Source of the DNA: Syngnathus acus
Taxonomy: Eukaryota > Chordata > Actinopteri > Syngnathiformes > Syngnathidae
DNA: 64,000 nt
NCBI RefSeq assembly: GCF_901709675.1
Contig: NC_051087.1
Location: 3,340,001 to 3,404,000 of the forward strand
Reading direction: 5' to 3'
Within the stretch, counting starts at the first letter, position 1. The number at the start of each line of letters is the position of its first letter. The position numbers and the translations under genes were made by a program. The notes below the pieces were generated by a model, which saw nothing but the letters and a program-made list of their open reading frames with translations, did not search any database and was not told the origin of the DNA. Below, one piece after another: positions 50,553 to 62,500 of this stretch.

Positions 50553-53500
50553 ATGGAACCTCTGAAGCGATCAACAGACGGCGGGAAGCCGCAAGCTAAG
50601 CCAAAGAAAAAGGAAGCGTCTGCGATTGGCAGCAGTCTAGCCACTTTGCCGCCACTATGGCCTGCGCCATCTTCTTCTTCTGCATCCGCGCTGCGCAGGA
50701 GCCTTTTCGATCCCTCCTCCATCATCGGTCCTGCAGACTCTCCTGTCAGCCCCGTTGCTGTGGCTCAAACCGGATCAGTAAAAGTCCTGTCAGAGTCCAA
50801 ACGGAAAGAAAGATTTCAGTCAGGAGCATCAATAGCCTGCACGGACTTATCGGATGAAACGGCAAAGAGGTATTATAGCGCCGGGGAAATTTCAAACATC
50901 AATTCACGTCTGATTTTAATCACTCATTCAGTTTGTCAGTTAAAGATGAATCCAGAGTCACCATGCGGGACTTAATCAGTCTTCCCGCCATCGTTGTGGG
51001 CGTCTCTCCTGAAAGTTCTTGCGCCTCAATTCGAGTGCATTTAGCAGAAACAAAATGGATGGAAAACCACTCGACGGCCTCCGAATCATGCAATGACATC
51101 CCCGGTAGGACTGCTGATGAATCGACACACAGGTAAATGAGAGCACATGGGAAATGAAATTCGAATTTATTCATGACAAACAACCTTTTGCCATTCATAT
51201 GGAAGTCAGCTTTGTCTTTGATTAAACTGGCTCAGATTTGAAATACATTTGTGAGTATGGTGAATTGATTTCAGAATTCAATAACGTCCTATTCATTCAG
51301 TTCTACAGAAAAATCTGCATCAAGAGTCACAAGAAGAGACTTGTTCAATCTTCCTTCCATCAGTCCGAGCGTTTGCCCCGGAAGCCCTCATCTTTCAGGA
51401 TCCCGGAAATCCGTCGCAGAGATAAAATGGACTGAGAAACCAAAACAGAAGCACTTGTTGTCATCCGCTGACATCTCCGTCATCGCGATGGATGAAGCCG
51501 CAGCGCAGAGGTGCCTGACACAATTAATTAGGAATCTTTTTTAGTCTTTGACACCACATATGTAGCGTATTAAATTTCCAAAAGCCGTGTGATCCATTCC
51601 CAAAACGTCTTTTCTTATTTCTCTGTATTTTTACGGCGTACAATATGAAACTGTTATTTTTCTTTATTAAAAAAAAAAAAACACACAAAATATTGTACAT
51701 CAGTGGTACAATAACAATAAAGTCATTCTATTTTTTTTTTATTTTAGGGCAGCGCTTGTTGAAAAAGTTCCCATTACAGGCATGGAGCTGGTGCAATTGT
51801 TCCTCAAGCAAAGAGAAGTGGGAGAACTAAAAGTGTTTTACTTGAAGGAACAAGCGGGTGGCTGGTACAGGTACAGCTTGGCTTTTCTAAACTAACTGCT
51901 AGCGTACCGACATCTTGTGCCTTTGTTGTCGCTTCCACCTAAGACCCTACGACCTGCGTGTGGTCCCGGCCGGCGAGGCCGGTTCCGAGCACTACGTCTT
52001 CTCCTCCACTACGGTGCTGCATGTCACACAGTCGGGCTACGGAGGACTGGTCTCTTTGGAAGAGTGGCACAGGGAGTCGGTTCTGTGGACAGCTTTGCAG
52101 GCAATCCCCTTCTTTAGGGATTTCACTCTGCGAAATGCTGTCACTCTGTAAGTGTCGCGCGCGAACGCCTAATGTTGTGGTCGGCGCTGGTATGCATTTG
52201 TCTTTTGTTCTAGATGGTATCGAAACGTGCGTGAGATTGTTTACAAGCGACGATTTGAAGTGGTACAGGGCCAACTGCTAACAAACATCCCCCAGTACAG
52301 AAACGGCCTCATCCTTTTATCCAGGTCGGTCTCAATCTTTGCAGCAGGTGGCGAAAGGTTTTAGCCTTAACCGCCAGAATTAAAAAAAAAAAAAAAAAAA
52401 AAATCAGGATTCATAACCAAAAAAATACTCCTCAAATTTCGTGTGGCTTAAATCATTGTCGGGAGACATCAGCAAATCTTCAATTAAGTAAGCCTGTTTG
52501 TTTTTATGATGTTGCTACAGAGGTTACAAGTGATGGCAAAGAAAAATGTGAGGAGACTATTCATCTTCTATTATCCATGTCCAAATGGGTAACCATTAAA
52601 ACGGTGTTTTCCTTTAGCGGTTCATCTTCTTGAAATAACATGAACTACTTGGATTACCACGACTAAGAATGTACTTTTTCTACAGAAGAATAGAGGAGCT
52701 GAAAGCGACACAGTTGCTACCTCTGGATGAGTCCAAATCGTACACGTTGTTGGAATTTCAGAAAGTTCTGGCGACGTGTATGGAAAATACTCGGAGCAGT
52801 TTAAAGCAGCTGGCACAATTTCGCATCGGCATCCTGAATAAGGTATTCAAATTAGAAAACATCCAAATACACTTGGGAGCTCCATATTTTGCCCCCATGC
52901 CCCCCCCCCCCCTAGCTCCGGCCATGTTGGAGGAAACAAATTGAGTCTACGTAATGTTCTCTCCAGGCCAAAGAGGAGAGTTACAGGGTCCTCAAAGAGC
53001 TTCAGGAGCACCTCCAGTATGCCGACATGCCACATCATTGTTGCAAGCCCATGCATCTGCACCAGGCCCACCTGAATGAGCTGCAGAAGGACTTTGCGCA
53101 CGCAGAGAACGTCCTGCAGAAGCTGGGCAACTTTGCTGCTCTCGTCAATCGCATTATTGCGCAGAGTCTCGTCACCGTCGTCCAGCAAAATATGTCGATT
53201 TTCCTCCGCGACGTTCTGAAGGTAACGTAAAGCAGATCAACCTCTGCTGAAACCAGCGTTTACAGTATTGTAGATTTGAAATTTTCACAGCAGAAATGTC
53301 ACAAAATGTCTACTTGCTTGAATCATTTTTTACTACAACGCATTTATGAATTGTTCGGAATCGTAGTCCTAAATCCAATATGTAGCCTGAATATTTTTTG
53401 TCTTCATCAGAGAGAGAATTCTCACAATATCTGCCTCTTCCAAACTGATCTTCGTCTTGGTGCTGGTCAGCTGACTCTCGACCCACCTTTCCATCTCTTC

Positions 53501-56500
53501 CGAGAAATACTCACTCAGGCGCTTTTAACTGCCGGTGACTCCATAAGCCAGGTGACTTCCATGTTTCCAAAAAAATGTACTGCTTTCTGACCTGCACATT
53601 TATAATTGTCTTTGTGACTTCCTTCTGGTAGATGTGTGACTCCTGTGGATTTTTCCTGGAGGTCAGCAGCCCCCTTGATTGTCAGGATGAATCATCTGAC
53701 CCCAACTGCAGTCCATATCCTGTTGACATAGACACTCAAGGTACTTTTTGAATTAACAAGTTGACGCTGATGTGCTTGCTCACTAAGCTAAGCTAACCAA
53801 GTAGTACCGTATTTTCCGGACTATAAGGCGCACCGGACTATAAGGCGCACCGTCAATGAATGGCCCATTTTAAAACTTTGTCCTTATATAAGGCGCACCG
53901 GACTATAAGGCGCACCATTAATGCATCATGTCAGATTTTTAATCCAAATCAAATCATTCTCCATTTTATCTTTTATATTTCAACTTCAGACGCAACAAAT
54001 TACTTTATAATCACAAAATAATGATCCATAGTCTTTTAGATTCATGATTCATAGTCTTCAGCGGGCCACTTATGATTGATTTCATGACACAATGCTTCGG
54101 GCCAGTTTAAATTTAGGAATTCGGTCCATATATAAGGCGCACCGGACTATAAGGCGCACTGTCGGCTTTTGAGAAAATTTTAGGTTTTTAGGTGCGCCTT
54201 ATAGTCCGGAAAATACGGTACTTGTAATCTCCCAAGTTTCTTATTATGTCATACCTTTCCAGGTGAGCTAAAAGACAACGATGGAATGCCTGGTCTTACG
54301 CATTATAGCTGTTGTCAATGGATCAGAGAACAGCGCCCCCATTGGAAGCTGATGATGATGATGACCGTGGAGGGCCACAGAATGCCTGGCTCATATTATC
54401 CTCTATCCAAAGAACAACTCATGTGGTACATTACCATCAATGACGTGGGCAAGCTTATCAACAGAGAACAGTCTGAGCTGATGCAGGCAAGCCAAGAAAA
54501 TAGCGCCGCTGTTACCTAATATGTCTTATTTTTTTAATTTCTTCTGTTTGGACAGGCAGCAGAGTCTGAGATCCACCAGATGTTAACGTGTTACACATGG
54601 TTACTGGATGTCCACGTATTCATCAACCAATGGAGTCAAGCCTCTTTAGAAAATATGAAGGGTCAACCTGCTTTACTGTATTGCCAACTAATTACCAAGC
54701 TAAGAAGGTGGCTTGAAGAAATCCATGCTGCTCCCTCATTCATCTCGACATCCAACCAGCTATTTATTATCCACTACACCCAAATGAAGGAGCATCTAGG
54801 TCTGCTAAATGGCACAGAAATTTGGTGATACATATTTGGTGCAAATGTACCAAAATGTAATAGCATAGTTTTTTTTTTCCAGGGCAGCGATTGAGTTTGA
54901 TAGAAAATGAAGTAAAGGAAGAGTTAGTGAAGCAAATGAAATTATGCACAGAGAGCTTGTTGAAGGACTTGGAGGAAGGTCTCGCTGCTCTCAAGACCGA
55001 ACCCAAAGACTTGCATGACCTGCCAAAATACGTCGATGTGGTATGGATACCTCCATCTCGATTTCTTTTTCTTTCATTTTTTTTTTACCCGTATATCATC
55101 TTTAATTTTTGAGGTGGGGGGGCAGTAATGAACATGTTGTCAATATTTTATTGAACAATGACAACGTTTACCAGTCAAATGTCTCCTCAGGTGTGGAAGT
55201 CTGTGAACATGCTGGCGGAAATGCAGACACGTTTGGAGTACAGTCGCACCCTCCAGGACAGTATTTGCATTCATTATAGAGAGATGACCATCCAGGAACT
55301 GACTTTGTCTCAAAAGGTACAAAAAGGAAATCTTTTGATATGATTTTCATCTCATTTTCGCACACACACTACCTTAATAATTTGCTTGTTCTCCTATATT
55401 TAGATGTTAGACACGTGGGATTGCCATTATTCCCACTTGAAGCATGCAGATAGCACGTTGCGTTCTCGCCTTCCCACCGTGGCTGCAGCACTGGACACAA
55501 TGTTTCCATGGATGGCTTCCGACTTAAGATGTTTAGTCTCTTACGCTACCTCCGGGCAATTTCTTGATCCACGTCAAAATGCCGACAAGGTGGTTTCCGA
55601 ATTGAATTATATGAGTCTTCGTGTGGAAAAGGCCACCTCCAATCTGGAGCTGTTGTCTAAGACTGGTGAAATATTCGTAGGTGAGAACAAACTGAATTAT
55701 TCTTATTCTAGTCTACCCTATTAATCTAGATTTTAAAATTGTATGTATTAAAAAAAAAATCACATCCGCTAAAATTTCATTTCTTTTAGAAAATCCTGTG
55801 GACTTGTCGGATCTGACTGACATTCCAAAACTTACTGCCCGTAAGGAGCTTTGGGAGCTAACAGCTCTTTGCAGACAATCTTTACACAGATGGAACAAGT
55901 TCCTGTTCACTGAGGTAAATTTATAAACCGAGTTTCGTTTTTTTTTGTAATTGAGCCTGACTGGCAACGCTCCTTAAAATTCTCCTTATGGTAGCTTGCA
56001 TTGCCACAAGCGCAAGAGCAAATCACTCAATGGCAGCAGCAAGTTGCAAAGCTAGCAATCATCATACCCGCCGACGACGCAGTGCTTCGGGAGACGGCAG
56101 AAACCATTGACGACTTAAGTTGCCGTCTTAAAATCCTGGCCGGGTTTCGGAGCCCGACGATCAAACCCAAACACCGGACCACATTTTACAGAGGCCAGTA
56201 CCTGATTTGCATTGTTAATCTGCTCTGAGATGCTCATCAAGTTGAAATGATCTTTTCCACGTTGACAGGTATCGGGTTACGGCAAACCTCCGATAAGAAT
56301 GCAACTCTTGCGCAGCTTATTTTTCAACCGTTTGACCTTCACCGGGAACTGATCAACAAGGTGGGAAAGAAGTTGTTGAAGATTAATTGCATACATACAT
56401 ACACTGCAAGTTTTCCTTTGGTGCCAGTCATTCTTAAACTCAGTCAAGCAATGTTGCCTTTCAGATATGTAGCGATGCGAAAAAGGAGAATTCCATGGAA

Positions 56501-59500
56501 AAGACATTTAAAAAAATTCAACAGGCATGGACGGACCGTATTTTCCTGCCGCATACCTGTACAGGTCCTCGTTGCCATCTTGCTGAGCCACAGGTATTGG
56601 CAAAGACTTCCTCTTCTGACGCCTTATGTGATGCCAGAATTATTATTGGTAAGACTTAATTTAATCATGAAGCACGTAAAGTAATCAAAAGCAATTTTTC
56701 TTTGTGTGCTTGATTGGATTTTTGATCTTTTTTTACTTTTGCCACACCCAGGCCTAGAATTTCTCTTCACTGACCTAGAAAAGGATTTGATGATTTTGAC
56801 AAACATGCATCGGTCACGGCACAGTGTTGACTTTAGGTTACACGTGGAAGAGTGGATGCACATACTTCAAGAACTTGGTAAATATTGTCCTCTGTAGCTC
56901 CTGTATTCAATGTTAAGGGTTGTGATTTCAAAACTCTTCTGTCCATATAGAGAAGTTGTTGCACTTGTTTGATATCTACCAGCAAGAATGGATCTTCCTA
57001 ACCAACATATTTCAAGAAAGAACCTTAGCTGTTCAAAGATGGGATTTGGTATGTGCCAAATTTCCATTTTGCTGTCCGAACCCAAAGATCTCCAATTCAA
57101 CGAAAACCACTTTTTTTTTCCCCCTAGCTGGCACAATTCCGATCGGTCGATGAGCGTTTCAAGACCATGATGAGGTTCAACTCATCTCACCCCAATGTGT
57201 TGAATCTTGTTCGTCCCAAAGCAGGAATGGAAAATCCTCATGGCGCTAACCTCTGCCAAATTCTCCTCAACGATCTGTCGACATTGAATGCTATTGCCAA
57301 GCAGATGGCAAACCGTCTCCACGCTCGCTGCAAAATATTTCCCAGACTTTACTTCCTCAGTGAGATGGAAGTAGTGGAACTTCTCTCTTTACAACCGACA
57401 CCCGTATCTCTGTTACCCTTTGTACGGAAATTCTTCAAGGGGGTTCAGTGGCTGGAAGTGGAGGATACATCTGTCACGGTGGAACCACCTGACACACCAA
57501 CTCGGGTATTTGGGGTTTTTGGCAACCTCCGGGAGCACATGAGCTTCCTTTCTCCAGTGGAACCCAATCGCAATGTTTTGATTTGGTTGAGTAGGTTTCA
57601 GGATCAACTCAAGTTAACCATGGAACATCTCCTAAGTCAGTGTGCCGATGAACGAAAGCAACTCGAACGGAACAACCATCAAGACGCGCCGCATAACGAC
57701 TCTCGTGGACACGTTTCGCCTGTGCTTGATATGACTTTGAAATATCCTCTTCAGTGTCTTCTTGTAGCAGAGGAGGCGGTCTGGTGCAGTGAGCTTCATC
57801 AAGCTTTCCAGGACTCAAGCAACGTTAAGATAAGTCGGATGAAAGCATTCAACAGTGCACAACTGGAACATTTTTGCCAGGCCACAAGGGACGCAGTCGC
57901 AAGGTCGAACGACGACGGACAACTTTCGAAATACTCAATGACATGCTTGCGTGCTTTAGTGCTCCTTCGAATTAAACATGCGCAGCAACTAACGCAACTC
58001 ATGCACGTGCAGTGTCAGCCGGCGTTATCTTTCGAGTGGCTGAGTTCGCTCAAGTACTCTATAAGCTCAGAAGATCAGAGTCCCAATGATGATCCGAAAT
58101 GTTATGTGGACATTTTGGGCCACAGACTTGCGTATGGTTATGAGTATTTTGGTCCGGAAGATTTTGGAATGGTGCATACTCCCTGCACAGATCGAGTGAT
58201 ATTGGGGATTCTCCTTGCCGTGAAAAGCTATAGATGTGGATTTGTCAATGGACCTTGGTCTTCAGGGAAGACAAATACCGTGGTCCATCTCGGCAAAGCA
58301 TTGGGGAGACATGTTGTGATGCTGAACTGCTCTCCAAACATGAAGGCTGATATTTTTCAAAAGATGCTCCTAGGTGCTCTTTTGACAGGTGCCTGGTTAG
58401 TGCTGGACTCTGTGGACTTGTTGCTTCAAAGTGTCCAGGCATCACTGGCACAACACTTTGAGGACATTTACCAGTCTTTTGTCGGATGGTCAAGAAAGAG
58501 CAACGAGCGTGGAAAGATATTTCATGGAGAATTCTCAATGCTATTCTCAGGGATCGGCACTTCCGTTAGCCCCAACTACGCGAGCGTTCTGATTTCATCC
58601 TCCGGAATTTCACAAAGTTTGCGATTTTCAACCAGACCCGTGACATTGACCTGTCCCGATAACAGGATCATTGTGGAGATACTGCTGACTTCCTTCGGTT
58701 TTAAAGAGGCCAAGTGTTTGAGTCGACGTCTGGTATCCCTCATCAGCATCGGCGAGGACTCGCTCTGCCTGCCTCACTTTGTCACACAAAGCCCGAGTAG
58801 CCACCTTGTCATTCTGCAGAATATCACATCTGCCTCCAAGAAGCGATTAAAACAAATCGTCCGAGATGAGAGATTTTCAGGTAGGGCCAGACAGTCCTTT
58901 GTATTACGAACGATCCTTAAATCTCCAGAAAATGAGAACGCCGACGATCTGAGTGAGGATGAAGAGCGAGCGATTTTCCCTGGATTATTGGAGGAAATAG
59001 CTGTTGTCCAAGCGATTCATTCAGTCTTATCACCATTGATGCACGCACCAAAGAAAGTCTCACACTTCAACTCCATCGTCAAAGAATTGTTTCCTATCGC
59101 GTGTCAGTTCCCTTATATTCAACAATATACTCAAGATGAACCAAACTACCAACTTCAAGAAGCCGTGTCAGAAGAACTAGATCAGCTCCTGTTGCACTCT
59201 GACTCTGAAACTATTTGCCAAGCTCTTACACTCTACCAGACCTTGAGTTTCTCTCACGCAGTTATTCTTCTCGGACCCAGCGGAAGTGGAAAATCAACCT
59301 GTTACAATGCTCTGGCAGGAGGCCTCAGTCGCCTTGCAAACAAAACAGAAGACCGAGATGAAAACGTGGATACCACCGAGCCAAAACTATTGAAAGCTGC
59401 TTCAGATTGGAGCTTTGTCAACACCGTGGTCTTATTTCCAAACGCCATGTCCCATGAGGAATTATTTGGTGGATTCTGTGATGAATCTGGCTGGCAAGAT

Positions 59501-62500
59501 GGAGCTGTGACCAAGGCGTTGAGAGATATCGAAAGACGCAATTCTGGAAAATTAGAAATGCGCCAGTCGAGTCATACGACCAAATGGTTGGTAATGGATG
59601 GAGAGCCGTTCGGAAAACCCTGCTGGCTCGATCACCTAAGCACACTGAGTGATCTTGCAAAGCCATTTTTAAGCCTCCCATCTGGTGAAACTATCACGTC
59701 GCCTAAATCCCGATTCAAGTTCCTTGTGGAGACCACCGACTTAAGTGACGCGAGCCCCTCTGCGGCGACCCGCTGCAGTCTTATTTACTTTTCCGGCACC
59801 GATGTTTGGAAGTCGGTGTGGAAGAGCGAAATGGATTCTCTCCGTTACGGGTTCACACTGGATCAAGCGAACCTGGAAATGTGGACTCAGCTCTCAGAAG
59901 ATCTTTTCTCCAGCACTCTCAATTTGTTGAAGAAGAAGAAGATTTGGAATAAAGGTCAAGCCTCAGCGGACGGCCTGGCAGAAATCACATCCTTCGTTCG
60001 AATCCTGCGTGCCCTCCTGCATCATTTTACCAGCAAACGAAACAGCAATCAAGCCACGGCACAAAAAGACACACAAGGTAAGGTACCGTAATTTTCGGAC
60101 TATAAGTCGCACCGGAGTATAAGTCGCACCAGCCATAAAATGCCCAAAAAAGTGAAAAAAAACATATATATGTATATATAGTCTAAGTCGCCCCCCCCAC
60201 CCAAACTATGAAAAAAACCGCGACTTATAGTCCGAAAATTACGGTACTTGCAAATCTACAAGTAGGAACATATCCGAATCATTTCACACACGTTATTTAC
60301 TTTTGTCAACGATTATTCCAGCAGATAAACCTCCAGGCAGAGATTTTAATCTCAATCAAGATCTTTTTCTATTAGCTTATATATGGGGCTTTGGCGGGCA
60401 TCTCCATCCTCGGTAGGTCATCAATTCATGTTCTTACGACCTTACATTTGTAATACGCAAAGTCCAAGCGACTTATTTTCTTTGACATTTGTTTTTTTCC
60501 AGACTCTGGCCTCAGTTTGACACCGTTGCCCGCCAAGCACTGCTTGACAGTCGATCTCAAATTGTGCTTCCGCACGTAGGGACTGTCTTTGAGTTCTTCT
60601 TTAATATCGACAACAAGATCTACTCTAACAATACTTTATTGACAAAGTACATCACTCCCAAGGTTAGTTTTGAACGATTTATTACCCATACCGTATTATC
60701 AAACTCAATTATCACCGTCTTCACACAGCACTGGAAATATACCTGCCTACTTTCCGTCATGTTGGAGGCAATTCAGCCGGTGCTGCTGGCAGGAGAACCT
60801 GGTTCCGGAAAATCGACCGTCTGTAACACCTTGCTGTGTTTTGATAAGCCACACATTAAAGTCCCAGCTAGTTCTATGCAGGCTCCCACAGACTTGCGCC
60901 ATTTGCTGTGTGGAATTAGCTACCAGAAGAGCTGTCAAAAAACCAAGGGGGTCATGGCCAAACCAGGCCTAACGCTTTATGTGGATGACCTGCATGAGAC
61001 GCCTCGCGGTGAGTCAGTACGCTAATAACTTTAACGGGCGGGGGCAATGTCCTGAATTTTAATCCTCATGTTCCTTTTAAAAAGATGTGACTGGGAAGAC
61101 TTCCAAAATCTTAGAGACTCTACGCCAAAGTATTTCTAAAGGAGGAGTGGTGGCATTTGATTGTGACCACTTCAAGGTGCTCAGTCCCGGATTCATCAGC
61201 TACCTGGCTACCTGTTGTGTCTTTGAACTGGACAACCCCCACGTTAGCGTAATATCGTCCAGGCTGTCGCGTCTGTTCTCCGTCGTTGCGCTTCCCAGCT
61301 CAACCGCAGAGGCGATATTTTCGATTCATTCGCCTCAGCTTAAACTGTGGCTCAGGGACGCGCCATTTCTCCCGAGCGTGTCGGACGCGATACGTTCCAT
61401 CATCAACGCCACGGAGAATTTGTATGAAGATGTTTGCAACAATTTCCAGCCCACTAAACAAAGTCCTTATTTTTTATTCTCTCACCATGACCTGAAGAAG
61501 GTATTTCAAGGGATGTGCTTATGGCAGCCAGTCCTTCCAAAAGCAGAGCCGCTTAACCCGAAGTTCAAATCGAAATGTTCCCCGGTCCCTCAAGAGCCTT
61601 TAGCCATGGAGCTCAGCATTCTGCATCTCTGGACGCACGAGTGCATGCGTACATTTGGTGATCGGATAAGCTCGGAGGATGGAAGAAGTAAACTGCAGTC
61701 ACTCATCACCAAGGCAGCAACAGCCCACTTTCCAGTGCAATCGAACCTCGATATGGAGACAACGTTTCTTCAGCGCTTGCTGGAAGCAACGTACGGCCCG
61801 GAGCTTATTAGAAATCATTTCCCCGTATTCAAGCGGAGCTCATATCAACCACAAAATCTCAGCGCGCTGATAGAGCACCTCTTGTCACACGTTGACGTGA
61901 AAGACAAACAAGATGCTGATCGCCACTTTGCATTCAAATATGCCGTGCACAGACAAAGGATGTGTCAGATGTTGCATATTTTCAGGGCTCTGCTAATTCC
62001 AGGAGGTCACGGATTGCTAATGGCCTCAGGTAGTGGCACAGGACGTAAAACCACCGTTCGTTTAGCAGCCTACGTCTCAGGCTGCCGCTTGATGGAGGTA
62101 CACGCCGGTAACCAAAGTGAATTAAATACGATTTTAAAGCGAGCTGGGAATCAAACTCGAGTTCGCCAAATTGAAACCATCATACTGGTCCATGAGAATA
62201 TCAGCTCCTCTGTTCGAGAAGAGCTATTGGTAGCCCTCAACTCCTACCCGGGGCTCTACACCGACCAGGAGCTGGCCAAACTGGTTTCAAGGGTGACCGC
62301 TGTGTATAAAACAAAAAGATTCCTCTTGGACAGCTGGATTTTCGACAAGTAAGGAACAAGTCTTGTTAGTTTCGAACCCAAAATTGCCACCTCTGCTTGT
62401 ACAGCGGTGACAATGAATCTTTTTTTTTAACAGGTACTTGTGTCAAAACCTCCGTGACGTGCATGTTTTCATCTTGATGCCTGCCGTCGTATCAGACCGC

